In this document: in pieces, positions 8,733 through 17,234 of the stretch
Position numbering within the stretch: position 1 is the stretch's first letter
Layout: each line of letters begins with the position of its first letter
NCBI GenBank assembly: GCA_963169455.1
Contig: CAUJDW010000040.1
Span: forward strand, 16,886 to 80,885
Length of the DNA stretch: 64,000 nt
Origin: Bacteroidota bacterium
Lineage (GTDB): Bacteria; Bacteroidota; Bacteroidia; Chitinophagales; Saprospiraceae
Reading direction: 5' to 3'
The notes under the pieces: model-generated
Seen by the model: the letters and a program-made list of their open reading frames with translations, nothing else
What the model was told of the DNA's origin: nothing
Database searches by the model: none
Translations under genes and position numbers: made by a program

Positions 8733-9115
8733 ATGATCAAAAAAATTATCAAACCACCCCCGCCTTCACCGCCGGCGACGAAACCCTGATCCGGGAAGTG
8801 TTGCACCCGAAAAATGAGGGTTTTGAACTGGGGTACAGCCTGGCCCACGCCACGCTGGAGCCCGGGCGGGCTTCCCTGCCGCATGTGCTGCTGCAGAGTT
8901 CGGAAGTTTACGTCATCCAGGAGGGCAGGGGGCGGGCCGTCGTAGGGGGGCGGGCAGTGGATGTGGAAGCAGGCGATGTGGTGTTCATTCCGGCAGGAAC
9001 CGAACAATTCATAATCAATACGGGGGACGGGCCGCTGCTTTTCTGGTGCATCGTGTCCCCTCCCTGGAGCAGTGCGGACGAGCAGGTCGAAGCACCGGAG
9101 AAGGGGCGGAGATAA
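8733..9115 (+). CDS. Cupin-domain protein with an apparent frameshift near the start
   Basis: A small single-domain cupin: SLAHATLEPG, SSEVYVIQEGRG and VEAGDVVFIPAG are the two cupin motifs. The best ATG (8733) lies just before a run of seven A (8739-8745), and from it translation stops at about 8789. Adding one base in that run gives MIKKNYQTTPAFTAGDETLI, which joins smoothly onto the cupin frame and resembles relatives. In the cupin frame itself the only start between the upstream stop at 8696 and the domain is TTG at 8798, which would lose the first strand. So there is a 1-bp loss, a slippage site, or a sequence error. Substrate unknown. Confidence 0.7.
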
Positions 9116-9140
9116 AATTCAACATACTGTCGAAAAAGGC

Positions 9141-9148
9141 TATTTTTG
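9141..9148 (+). promoter_or_regulatory. Candidate -7 promoter box (TATTTTTG) for a leaderless start
   Basis: A TAnnTTTG match that ends only 4 bp before the ATG at 9153. If used, transcription would begin at or next to the start codon, giving a leaderless mRNA. Confidence 0.4.
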
Positions 9149-9152
9149 CGCC

Positions 9153-10364
9153 ATGAGAATACTTCAACTCTGCAAGAAATTTCCCTATCCGCTGAAGGAT
9201 GGCGAGTCCATTGCAGTGACGACGCTCAGCAGGTCTTTGCATCATCTGGGTTGCAGGCTGAGCCTGCTTGCCATGAACACTTCCAAACATTATTTCGACA
9301 TCACCAGCATTCCGGATGCCCTCAGCCATTATGAGCAGATACTGGCTGTTGGCGTCGACAACAGGGTGAAACCCGTCGATGCCTTTCTGAACCTGTTTTC
9401 CAGCGAATCCTATCACATTGCCCGTTTTGTTTCTCCTGCTTTTCAGCAGGAGCTGGCCCGCTTATTGCAGAGAGAAGCTTTCGACGTGATCCAGTTGGAA
9501 ACCCCGTACCTGGCGCCGTACATTCCGGTTATCCGCCGGCACTCCGGCGCCGTGGTCGCCATGCGGGCCCACAACATCGAGCACGAGATATGGCAGCGGA
9601 TTGCGGGCAACACCGGTTTCCTTCCCAAAAGGTGGTATCTGCAGCACCTGTCCGCCAAGCTCAGGCGCTACGAGCTGGAGCAGCTCCACGCCTATGATTT
9701 CCTTGCTCCCATCACCCAGCGCGACCTGAATATCTTTCGCGCGCTGGGATACGATAAAAAAGCGGTGGTAACCCCTATCGGCATCGACAGCAAGCGTTAC
9801 GAACCGGATTACGGTAGTTTCAGCCGCCCGCTGTCCCTTTCCTTTATCGGATCTCTGGACTGGATGCCCAACCTGGAGGGCCTGAAGTGGTTTCTGGAAG
9901 AAACCTGGGGCCTTCTGAACCGCCGTTTTCCGGCGCTGGAGCTCCACATCGCCGGCCGGAACACGCCGGCCTGGATTGGCCGCCTGCGCCTGCCCAATGT
10001 CCATGTGCATGGCGAAGTTCCGGATGCGGGCGAATTCATCAACCGGCACAGCATCATGCTGGCCCCCTTGTTGTCGGGCAGCGGCATGCGCGCCAAGATA
10101 CTGGAGGGCATGGCGCTGGGCAAAGTAGTGCTGGCTACCGGCATCGGGCTGGAAGGGATTGCGGCCAGAGACCGCAGCGAAGTGCTGGTGGCCGATACGG
10201 CGGAGCAATTTGAAAACGCCATTGCCTTCTGTTACGGCCAGGGCGCCGGGCTGGAGCAGATGGGGCGCGCCGCCCGCTTGTTCGTGGCGCAGCATTACGA
10301 CAGCCTCGAAATTGCCCGCCGCCTGCTGAACGCCTATTCCACGGAAGCGGTTGAGGCCTGCTAG
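9153..10364 (+). CDS. Glycosyltransferase, GT4/GT1 type
   Basis: A 403-residue cytosolic glycosyltransferase with a GT-B fold. The N-terminal domain opens with MRILQLCKKFPYPLKDGES, typical of acceptor-binding domains; the C-terminal domain has SFIGSLDWMPNLEG and PLLSGSGMRAKILEGMALG, the donor-binding Gx-rich loop with the Glu of the E-x7-E element. It probably builds exopolysaccharide or a glycan on a lipid or protein. The start at 9153 was chosen because the frame upstream overlaps the cupin gene and lacks homology. The next gene, a GT2, begins 12 bp later, so the two form an operon. Confidence 0.85.
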   Translation: MRILQLCKKFPYPLKDGESIAVTTLSRSLHHLGCRLSLLAMNTSKHYFDITSIPDALSHYEQILAVGVDNRVKPVDAFLNLFSSESYHIARFVSPAFQQELARLLQREAFDVIQLETPYLAPYIPVIRRHSGAVVAMRAHNIEHEIWQRIAGNTGFLPKRWYLQHLSAKLRRYELEQLHAYDFLAPITQRDLNIFRALGYDKKAVVTPIGIDSKRYEPDYGSFSRPLSLSFIGSLDWMPNLEGLKWFLEETWGLLNRRFPALELHIAGRNTPAWIGRLRLPNVHVHGEVPDAGEFINRHSIMLAPLLSGSGMRAKILEGMALGKVVLATGIGLEGIAARDRSEVLVADTAEQFENAIAFCYGQGAGLEQMGRAARLFVAQHYDSLEIARRLLNAYSTEAVEAC

Positions 10365-10376
10365 AAAAAGTCAAGT

Positions 10377-11576
10377 ATGGAATTCGCATCCAAGATCATA
10401 TTCTGGCTTTGTTTGGGCAGCGTGGTCTATACCTACCTGCTCTACCCCCTCCTGCTTCGCTGGCTGGGGCGGGGCAGGAGCATCGCCCCCCCTGTTCCGG
10501 GAGAAGCGGCAGGCTGGCCCAGGATAAGCGTCCTGATGTCCGTTTACAACGAGGAACGCGTCATCCGCCGGAAACTGGAAAGCCTGGTGGAGGTGGACTA
10601 TCCGAAAGACAAACTGGCTGCTTTTATCGGCTCCGATTGTTCCAATGACGGCACCGACGCCATCGTCGGCGATTTTGCCTCCCGCTATCCTTTCATCCAC
10701 TTTTACCCTTTTGAAAAGCGGCAGGGGAAACCCGGCGTGGTCAACCAGCTGGCCAGGCTGGCCACAGCCCGCTGGCCGGCGGAGCCCGGGCACCTGTTTC
10801 TCATGACGGATGCCAGTGTGATGCTGGACAGCCAGGTGCTGCAGAAACTGGCGCGGCATTTCGGGGACCCCCGGGTCGGGCTGGCCGATACCCGCCTGGT
10901 GCATACCGGCATGCAGGAGGCAGGCATTTCGAGGGCTGAAAATCAATACATCTCTTCCGAAGTCCGCCTCAAATACCTGGAGGGGCTGGTGTGGGGCCGG
11001 ACGATCGGGCCCTTCGGGGCTTGTTATGCCGTGCGTTCCAACCGCTTTTCGGAAGTGCCCCCCGCCTATCTGGTCGATGATTTTTACATCGCCATGAAAG
11101 TGCTGGAACAGGGCGACAAAGCCCTGCTCGACCTGGAAGCGCTGTGTTTTGAACCGGTTTCGCACGAAATAGGGGAAGAATACCGGCGCAAGGCCCGGAT
11201 TTCGGCGGGTAATTTTCAAAACCTGCTCACTTTCAGCCATTTGTGGTGGCCGCCCTTCAGCGCCTTGAATTTTGCTTTTTTTTCCCATAAAGTACTGCGC
11301 TGGATGGCGCCCTTCGCCATTATCCTGATGCTTTTGTGCGCGGGCCTGCTCGCCCTGCAAGGCAACTTAATCTTCCTCCTGGTGTTTTGGGTATTGGTGG
11401 GAGGGCTCGTACTGGCGCCATTGCTGGACAAGCTTCTGAAAAAATGGGACATCAACATCCTGCCGCTCCGGGGCGCCCATTATTTCATCATGATGAACCT
11501 GGCGCTGCTGGAGGGATTTTTCAAATTCATAAAAGGGATTCGATCCAATGTCTGGGAACCAACTAAAAGAAACTAA
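10377..11576 (+). CDS. Membrane glycosyltransferase family 2
   Basis: A 399-residue protein: an N-terminal membrane helix (about residues 5-27), a GT-A catalytic domain (about 50-280) and three to four C-terminal helices. The GT2 motifs are ISVLMSVYNEERVI, GSDCSNDGTDAIV (nucleotide-binding DG) and LMTDASVML (DxD-like TDA). Topology is that of processive or lipid-linked polysaccharide synthases. It follows the GT4 gene by 12 bp and overlaps the next gene, ribB, by 29 bp in another frame, so the three are probably translated from one message. The acceptor is unknown. Confidence 0.85.
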   Translation: MEFASKIIFWLCLGSVVYTYLLYPLLLRWLGRGRSIAPPVPGEAAGWPRISVLMSVYNEERVIRRKLESLVEVDYPKDKLAAFIGSDCSNDGTDAIVGDFASRYPFIHFYPFEKRQGKPGVVNQLARLATARWPAEPGHLFLMTDASVMLDSQVLQKLARHFGDPRVGLADTRLVHTGMQEAGISRAENQYISSEVRLKYLEGLVWGRTIGPFGACYAVRSNRFSEVPPAYLVDDFYIAMKVLEQGDKALLDLEALCFEPVSHEIGEEYRRKARISAGNFQNLLTFSHLWWPPFSALNFAFFSHKVLRWMAPFAIILMLLCAGLLALQGNLIFLLVFWVLVGGLVLAPLLDKLLKKWDINILPLRGAHYFIMMNLALLEGFFKFIKGIRSNVWEPTKRN

Positions 11577-12705
11577 AGAAGAGATCAGCCTCAACACCAT
11601 TGAGGAAGCGATTGCGGAAATACAGGCGGGCAAGGTGGTCATCGTGGTGGATGACGAGGAGCGGGAGAACGAGGGGGATTTCATCTGCGCTGCGGAATGC
11701 GTGACGCCGGAGATCATCAATTTCATGGCCACCCACGGCCGGGGGCTCATCTGCGCGCCTATCGATGAAAAGCGGGCTGACGAGTTGGAACTCGACATGA
11801 TGGTTTCGTCCAATACGGCCTTGCACGAAACCGCTTTTACCGTTTCCATCGACCTCATCGGGCGCGGTTGCACCACCGGCATCTCTGCTTATGACCGTGC
11901 GACCGGCATTCGCGCGCTGGTAGACCCCTCCATCAAGCCTTCGGATTTTGCCCGCCCCGGCCATATTTTTCCGCTTCGTGCTAAAACGGGGGGCGTGCTG
12001 CGCCGCACGGGGCATACCGAGGCGGCCATCGACCTGGCCCGGCTGGCCGGCTTCTTCCCCGCCGGCGTGCTGGTCGAAATACTCAATGAGGACGGCACCA
12101 TGGCCCGCCTGCCTCAGTTGATGCACATCGCCCGCAAATTCGGCCTGAAGATCATTACCATCAAAGACCTGGTGGCCTACCGGATGCGCACCGAACGCAT
12201 CGTCAGGCGCGAAGTTTCGGTAAACCTGGACACCAGGTACGGCATCTTCGAAGTTACCGCATACCGGCAGATCACGACCAACGACATTCACCTGGCCATC
12301 AGGTGCGGGCAATGGGCGCCGGAGGAACCGGTGCTGGTCCGGGTGCACTCTTCAACTGAAACGGGCGAGATACTGGGTTCCCTGTTCGACGATTATGGTG
12401 TAAAACTGAAGAAAGCGATGGAAATGATCAGCGGAGAGGGGAAGGGCGTGCTGCTGTACATGCGCCACGGCGAAAAAGCGGATGCCATCCTGCACCGCCT
12501 GCAGGCCTGCCTTCAGAAGCAGGAAGAAGGCGGGCCGGCGGTTTACGAGCAGCGCGCCGATGCTGAGCAGCGCGACTATGGGGTAGGGGCCCAGATCCTG
12601 CGCGACCTGGGCGTGGCGCGCATCCGGCTGCTGACCAATACCCCACGGCGCCGGGTCGGGCTGATGGGTTACGGCCTGGAAATTGTCGAAAACGTCCCCT
12701 TTTAA
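11548..12705 (+). CDS. ribB: 3,4-dihydroxy-2-butanone-4-phosphate synthase with degenerate GTP cyclohydrolase II domain
   Basis: A 385-residue protein laid out like RibBA. Residues about 10-210 are an intact RibB: DDEERENEGD (metal/substrate loop), HGRGLICAPI, RTGHTEAAIDLARLAG and EILNEDGTMARL. It makes 3,4-dihydroxy-2-butanone 4-phosphate for riboflavin synthesis. The C-terminal cyclohydrolase-II-like domain has lost all three zinc cysteines: where RibA has HSECLTGD...RCDCG this protein has HSSTETGE...FDDYG. GTP cyclohydrolase activity must therefore come from another gene. From memory this degenerate form is common in Bacteroidota. Start overlaps the GT2 gene. Confidence 0.92.
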   Translation: MSGNQLKETKEEISLNTIEEAIAEIQAGKVVIVVDDEERENEGDFICAAECVTPEIINFMATHGRGLICAPIDEKRADELELDMMVSSNTALHETAFTVSIDLIGRGCTTGISAYDRATGIRALVDPSIKPSDFARPGHIFPLRAKTGGVLRRTGHTEAAIDLARLAGFFPAGVLVEILNEDGTMARLPQLMHIARKFGLKIITIKDLVAYRMRTERIVRREVSVNLDTRYGIFEVTAYRQITTNDIHLAIRCGQWAPEEPVLVRVHSSTETGEILGSLFDDYGVKLKKAMEMISGEGKGVLLYMRHGEKADAILHRLQACLQKQEEGGPAVYEQRADAEQRDYGVGAQILRDLGVARIRLLTNTPRRRVGLMGYGLEIVENVPF

Positions 12706-12713
12706 CGCACCCT

Positions 12714-13364
12714 ATGCGATACGAACGGAAATTCAAAACGGATGCGGCTTCCCATTCGGCAATGCAGCTGATCACCCGCCTTCACCCGGCCTGCTTCCGG
12801 GAGGCTTTCCCGTCCCGCTGGGTCAACAACCTGTATTTCGACAGCCCGGATTTCACGGCATTCAACGACAATGCTTCGGGCGCGCCGCAGCGGGTAAAAT
12901 ACCGCCTGCGCTGGTATGGCCGCCCGTTTGAACAATTGCACAGCCCGGTACTGGAAGTGAAGTGGAAGGAAGGCGAGGCAGGCTCCAAACGAAGTTTTCC
13001 CCTCGGCGAGGGGCCGTTCCCGATCAGCCGGCTCGCCAGCCTGGCCGATGCCGCCCGCCGGCTGCTGGGCAGGGGAAGGGAACTTCAACCGGTGCTTTTC
13101 AACTCCTACCACCGCGCTTACCTGATCTCCGCCGACGGAAAATTCCGGCTCACCATCGACAGCGGCCTGCGCTTTGGCCCTTACCGCACCACCGGCGCCA
13201 GTTTTCTGCCCTACGCCCTCCCCGGCCTCGTCCTGGAAGTGAAATATGCCATAGAAGACGAGCCCGATAGCGATGTTGTCTTCCAGAACCTGCCCTTCAG
13301 GCGCACCAAAAGCTCGAAATATGCTACGGGCCTGGAATTGGTGTATGGGGGGGGAGGTAAGTAG
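12714..13364 (+). CDS. VTC-domain (polyphosphate polymerase-like, CYTH fold) protein
   Basis: A 216-residue protein. The N-terminal MRYERKFKTD and the strands WVNNLYFDSPDFTAFNDN, RVKYRLRWYG and LEVKWKEG give the basic/acidic tunnel pattern of VTC-type triphosphate-tunnel proteins, and RTKSSKYATG near the end is the typical closing motif. Eukaryotic VTC4 makes polyphosphate; bacterial single-domain members are not well characterised and often act in the cytosol beside CotH or membrane genes, none of which is seen here. The start is 8 bp after the ribB stop, so it belongs to the same transcript. Confidence 0.82.
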   Translation: MRYERKFKTDAASHSAMQLITRLHPACFREAFPSRWVNNLYFDSPDFTAFNDNASGAPQRVKYRLRWYGRPFEQLHSPVLEVKWKEGEAGSKRSFPLGEGPFPISRLASLADAARRLLGRGRELQPVLFNSYHRAYLISADGKFRLTIDSGLRFGPYRTTGASFLPYALPGLVLEVKYAIEDEPDSDVVFQNLPFRRTKSSKYATGLELVYGGGGK

Positions 13365-13439
13365 TTTGATACATTTATTGTAACTCATACTGCTTCGGAA
13401 GGAAATGCGGCGTCAATAGGATTGTTCCTGGGGCTGGGG

Positions 13440-13511
13440 TTATATTGCTATATTGTTATATTGTTATATTGTTATATTGTTATATTGTTATATTGTTATA
13501 TTGTTATATTG
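13440..13511 (+). repeat. Tandem octamer repeat TTATATTG, nine units
   Basis: Nine consecutive 8-bp units, eight TTATATTG and one CTATATTG (13448-13455). The stretch from 13365 to 13689 holds no gene. The short open frame across the array (a repeated Tyr/Cys/Ile/Val/Leu octad) is produced by the repeat. Downstream at about 13640-13665 there is a smaller run of CAGTCACC units. Confidence 0.92.
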
Positions 13512-13689
13512 TTTTTCCAGCTCTCCCAGGGAGGGTGGAAGGCCGGAGGGTAGGAAGGCCGGTGCTCCATAAGCTCAACCATTCAACCATCTGGCCATCC
13601 ATTACGCGGGCATCGCCAGGTGTTTGCCCGTAGATATTCCAGTCACCCAGTCACCCAGTCTCACCAGCGGGTTGCAGGTATAAAGCGAA

Positions 13690-14727
13690 TCAGAACTTTG
13701 GGCAGAGGATTGTTTCGTTTTCGTATTCTCCCAGATAGGCCACGGAAATTTCGAAAGCTCCGTTTCTGTTGCGGGCGGCGCCGATGGCGTTGGTTTTGGC
13801 GTCGTAGCTGAGGCCCAGCAGGAAATTGTTGTATTCGATGCCCACCATGGCGACGACGGCGTCGAGGGAGAAGGAATCATCGGCGTTGCCGACGGGGCGG
13901 GCCCAGCCGCCGACGTGCAGGGCGGTTCCGCTGATGTCGTCCACCAGGAATCGGAAGTTGGCGCCGGCATTGACGGCCAGGTGGGGCCCCTGTTTGTAGA
14001 ACAGGGCCCGGGGCTGAATGCGGACGCTTTCCCCGGCGGGGATGCTCAGGCTTCCGTAAGCGGTATATTTGCGGAGCAGGAAGTTCTGGTCACTTTTTTC
14101 CGGTTCGTCAGGGTCGTAGAAGAAGCTGACCTGAGGTTCCAGGAGGTGGTACAGGGCGCCGCCGGCATAAATGCCGATGCCGCGCTCGGGCGCATAGGAA
14201 TAGTTAAGCCCCACGGCAAAATCGGCGGTCGCGTAGTTGTTTTCGGGCAGGATTTCGGAAGTGGGGTTGGCGTAACCGGTAGAGCCGGAAAACTGGTCTT
14301 CGAAAATGAGGTTTTCATAACTGAAGTTCCGTTGCGCGATGCCGGCCTGGAAACCAAGGCTGAGGAACTGGTCGTTGCGCGCGCTCAGCGATTTGTGGAA
14401 GCTGCCCACTACGTTGATCTGGTTGTTGGAGTAGCCAACTTCGGGCGCCTTGTCGTTGTAGAATACCACACCGACTCCGAAGGCGTCCTTATACCTCTTG
14501 CCGATATTGCGGAAGCCGAAGCGCAGGTCGATGGCGCCGGAAAAAGTCTTGTAGGGGTCCTGGTCGCGGTAGATGAACGCCACGCGGTACTTTCCGTCAA
14601 ATGTCCCCGTCAATGCGGGGTTGAGTGTCAGGGGGGAAGCGAAAAACTGGCTGAAGTGCTGGTCTTGCGCCCGGGCGATAGCGATGGCGGTACAAGCGAG
14701 AACGATAGTCAGTAAGTATTTCCTCAT
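13690..14727 (-). CDS. PorP/SprF-family type IX secretion system membrane protein
   Basis: A 345-residue outer-membrane beta-barrel protein with a signal peptide ending at ARAQ. The start of the mature protein, DQHFSQFFASPLTLNPALTG, is the hallmark of PorP/SprF proteins; YRDQ, then alternating polar/apolar strands and a C-terminal strand ending in a Phe follow. These proteins work with the type IX secretion system in gliding or in surface anchoring of secreted proteins. No PorKLMN-type gene or large gliding-adhesin gene is adjacent, so it is a stand-alone copy. It is transcribed away from the octamer repeat region. Confidence 0.93.
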   Translation of the reverse strand: MRKYLLTIVLACTAIAIARAQDQHFSQFFASPLTLNPALTGTFDGKYRVAFIYRDQDPYKTFSGAIDLRFGFRNIGKRYKDAFGVGVVFYNDKAPEVGYSNNQINVVGSFHKSLSARNDQFLSLGFQAGIAQRNFSYENLIFEDQFSGSTGYANPTSEILPENNYATADFAVGLNYSYAPERGIGIYAGGALYHLLEPQVSFFYDPDEPEKSDQNFLLRKYTAYGSLSIPAGESVRIQPRALFYKQGPHLAVNAGANFRFLVDDISGTALHVGGWARPVGNADDSFSLDAVVAMVGIEYNNFLLGLSYDAKTNAIGAARNRNGAFEISVAYLGEYENETILCPKF

Positions 14728-14773
14728 TGTTTTTTTCTATTATTTTTTGCAGCTGAAGGAAGGGCAGGCGGCC

Positions 14774-14781
14774 CAAAGGTA
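14774..14781 (-). promoter_or_regulatory. Candidate -7 promoter box (TACCTTTG on minus strand)
   Basis: The plus strand reads CAAAGGTA, a TAnnTTTG match on the minus strand, 46 bp upstream of the PorP/SprF start codon. The same TACCTTTG octamer recurs before the cysteine synthase gene. Confidence 0.45.
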
Positions 14782-14951
14782 TAGCCTTTGCCCATAATTT
14801 TGTACTGAAGTCAACGGACTTTTCAGAAGAAATATTATTTTTGGAATATATCATGATGCCACCCTGCCGGATTTAGCCTGGAGGGCGAGGCCGGAAATGG
14901 CGCATGGCTGGGAAAACCACGCTCCCGGGAGCAGAAAAAACCGATACCCGC

Positions 14952-15803
14952 ATGTCTTATGCAATCTGTCCGATAAGCATGGCGCCGGTGCGCAGCGGCT
15001 CGTCCCACAGCAGTGAGATGGTATCGCAGTTGCTGTTCGGCGAGTTGGTGGAAGTGCTGGAGGCCAAAGGCCGGCAGTGGCTGAAAGTGCGCTGCGCCCA
15101 CGACAATTTTGTCGGGTGGGTGGCCGGCAACCAGTTAAAAGCCATTACGCCGAGCGAATTTGAGTACTTCCGGCAGCACTATGCCTACAGCCTTGAGCTT
15201 TACCACCCGCTGATGGCCGAAGACTTTTGCATGCCGGTCGTTATGGGCGCCCGTTTTCCCGGCTTTGACGGCATGCGATTCCGGCTGGAGGAAACCCATT
15301 TCACATTCAGCGGGCAGGCCGTTTTTCCCGAAAATATCGAAGCAGCGCCTGAATTCCTCCTCAAAATTGCGCGCCGCTACCTGAATGCCCCTTTCCTCTG
15401 GGGCGGGCGTTCTCCCATGGGGATCGATGCTCCGGGCCTGGTGCAGATGGCCTTCCAACTGGCGGGTGTCGCCCTTCCCCGCGATGCGGCGCAGCAGATC
15501 TACCTCGGCGAACCGGTCGGGTTTATCGAGCAGGCACAGCCGGGCGATGTGGCCTTTTTTGAAAACAGGGCCGGGCGGATATCCCACTGCGGCATCCTGC
15601 TATCCGACAATGAAATCCTGCACGCTTTTGGCAGCGTCCGGGTGGACAGCCTCGACCACTATGGCATTTTCAATAAAAGCCTGGGCCGCTATACCCACAG
15701 CCTGCGGCTGGTCAAACGCCTGCTCCGCGAAAAGGCGCCGGCCAGGCCCGAAACTGCGCCGCTGCGGGAAATGGCGAAAAACCAGGTAGGCTTGTTCGAC
15801 TGA
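14952..15803 (+). CDS. NlpC/P60 (C40)-type cell-wall protein lacking the catalytic cysteine
   Basis: A 283-residue protein. An N-terminal SH3-like domain (GELVEVLEAKGRQWLKVR, then NFVGWVAGNQL) is followed by a C40 domain. FLWGGRSPMGID is the usual lead-in to the nucleophile, but the next residues are APGLVQ where active enzymes have CSG; the codon is GCT (Ala). The His segment SHCGILL and the following LHAF are kept. So it has the fold of a gamma-D-glutamyl-diaminoacid peptidase but probably no peptidase activity. No signal peptide is seen from MSYAICPISM, which begins at the conserved core. Convergent with the next gene, 9 bp apart. Confidence 0.85.
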   Translation: MSYAICPISMAPVRSGSSHSSEMVSQLLFGELVEVLEAKGRQWLKVRCAHDNFVGWVAGNQLKAITPSEFEYFRQHYAYSLELYHPLMAEDFCMPVVMGARFPGFDGMRFRLEETHFTFSGQAVFPENIEAAPEFLLKIARRYLNAPFLWGGRSPMGIDAPGLVQMAFQLAGVALPRDAAQQIYLGEPVGFIEQAQPGDVAFFENRAGRISHCGILLSDNEILHAFGSVRVDSLDHYGIFNKSLGRYTHSLRLVKRLLREKAPARPETAPLREMAKNQVGLFD

Positions 15804-15812
15804 GCGCGCCGC

Positions 15813-17171
15813 TCACACCGCCTGAATGATGTCGTATTTCGTGATGATGTGCAGGGCGCCTGCCTTGTCCCGGGCGATTACCGCAGGTATGGTGCGGTCC
15901 ACGTATTTGCTCAGCTGGCTGAAGGGCAGGTCGGTGCTGACGACCGGGAATGGGCTGCCCATGATGGCGGCGACCTTCTCCTCCGAATGCCCCAGGGGGG
16001 TTTCCAGCAGGTAGGACAGTACTGCCGTTTCGGTAATGGAGCCCACCATGTCTTCTCCCCGCATGACCGGCATCTGGGAAATGTCGTGCTCTTTCATCAG
16101 TTTGAAAGCCGTGCGCACGGTGTCTTCGGCGGTTACCGTGAAAAACTGCCTGCTTTTTTTCAATGCGAGGATGTCCTTAACGCTCAGTTCGCGTTCCAGG
16201 AAGCCGCGCTCCCGCATCCAGTCGTCATTATAGACCTTGCCGACGTAACGGCTGCCGTGGTCGTGGATGACGACCACCACGACATCGTCTTTGGTGAGCC
16301 TGTCGCGGAGTTGCAGCAGCCCCGCCACGGCCGATCCGGCGGAATAACCCAGCAGCAGGCCTTCCTCCCGGGCCAGGCGCCGGGCCATCAGGGCGCCGTC
16401 CTTGTCGGCAACCTTCTCAAAATAGTCGATGACGCTGAAATCCACGTTTTTCGGCAGGATGTCTTCGCCGATGCCTTCGGTGATGTAGGGGTAGATCTCC
16501 TTGGGGTCGAATTCGCCGGTTTCGTGGTACTTTTTGAATACCGAGCCGTAGGTGTCGATGCCCCATACCTTGATGGCCGGGTTTTGTTCCTTGAGGTATT
16601 TCCCGGTGCCCGAGATGGTGCCTCCCGTCCCCACGCCGGTGACGAGGTGGGTGACCCTGCCGTCCGTTTGCCGCCAAATCTCCGGGCCGGTGGTTTCATA
16701 GTGGGCCTGCCGGTTGGAGAGGTTGTCGTACTGGTTGCACCAGTAGGAGTTGGGGATTTCAGTGCTCAGGCGCCGGGCTACGGAATAATAGGAGCGGGGG
16801 TCTTCCGGTTCGACATTGGTCGGGCAGACGATCACTTCCGCCCCTGCTGCCCGGAGCATATCCATTTTTTCCCTGGACTGCTTGTCGGTTGTGGTGAAAA
16901 TGCATTTGTAGCCTTTGACGGCTGCCGCCAGGGCCAGGCCCATGCCCGTATTCCCGGAAGTGCACTCGATGATGGTGCCGCCGGGCTTCAGGTCGCCCCG
17001 CTGTTCTGCATCTTCAACCATCTTCAGCGCCATGCGGTCCTTGATGGAGTGGCCGGGGTTGAAGGTCTCGACCTTCATCAGGACGAGGGCGGGAATGCCT
17101 TCCACGACTTTGTTCAGTTTCACCAGCGGCGTGTTGCCGACTGTTTCGAGGATATTGTTGCGGTAATCCAT
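15813..17171 (-). CDS. PLP-dependent cysteine synthase / cystathionine beta-synthase with CBS pair
   Basis: A 452-residue enzyme. The PLP fold covers about residues 1-320: Lys in GHSIKDRMALK forms the Schiff base, TSGNTGMGLA binds substrate, GTGGTISGTGKYL holds the phosphate and GYSAGSAVAG contacts the pyridine ring. Residues about 330-452 are two CBS motifs (FFTVTAEDTVRTAFKLM; AIMGSPFPVVSTDLPFSQL) that usually bind adenosyl ligands. It makes cystathionine or cysteine from serine or its acyl ester; sequence alone does not separate the two. The start at 17171 (MDYRNNILETVGNTP) matches the family N-terminus. Cytosolic. Confidence 0.93.
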   Translation of the reverse strand: MDYRNNILETVGNTPLVKLNKVVEGIPALVLMKVETFNPGHSIKDRMALKMVEDAEQRGDLKPGGTIIECTSGNTGMGLALAAAVKGYKCIFTTTDKQSREKMDMLRAAGAEVIVCPTNVEPEDPRSYYSVARRLSTEIPNSYWCNQYDNLSNRQAHYETTGPEIWRQTDGRVTHLVTGVGTGGTISGTGKYLKEQNPAIKVWGIDTYGSVFKKYHETGEFDPKEIYPYITEGIGEDILPKNVDFSVIDYFEKVADKDGALMARRLAREEGLLLGYSAGSAVAGLLQLRDRLTKDDVVVVVIHDHGSRYVGKVYNDDWMRERGFLERELSVKDILALKKSRQFFTVTAEDTVRTAFKLMKEHDISQMPVMRGEDMVGSITETAVLSYLLETPLGHSEEKVAAIMGSPFPVVSTDLPFSQLSKYVDRTIPAVIARDKAGALHIITKYDIIQAV

Positions 17172-17216
17172 TTTAAGCTGTTGGCCTGTTGATTTGCCGG
17201 GCTGAATCCGGAGCGG

Positions 17217-17224
17217 CAAAGGTA
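17217..17224 (-). promoter_or_regulatory. Candidate -7 promoter box (TACCTTTG on minus strand)
   Basis: The plus strand reads CAAAGGTA, giving TACCTTTG on the minus strand 45 bp before the cysteine synthase start. It overlaps the region just past the LysM gene, which is on the same strand upstream. Confidence 0.45.
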
Positions 17225-17234
17225 AGGAAAATCG

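Noticed and set aside
13445..13633. Hydrophobic 62-residue frame over the octamer array
   Set aside because: It is generated by the TTATATTG repeat; no protein-like continuation.
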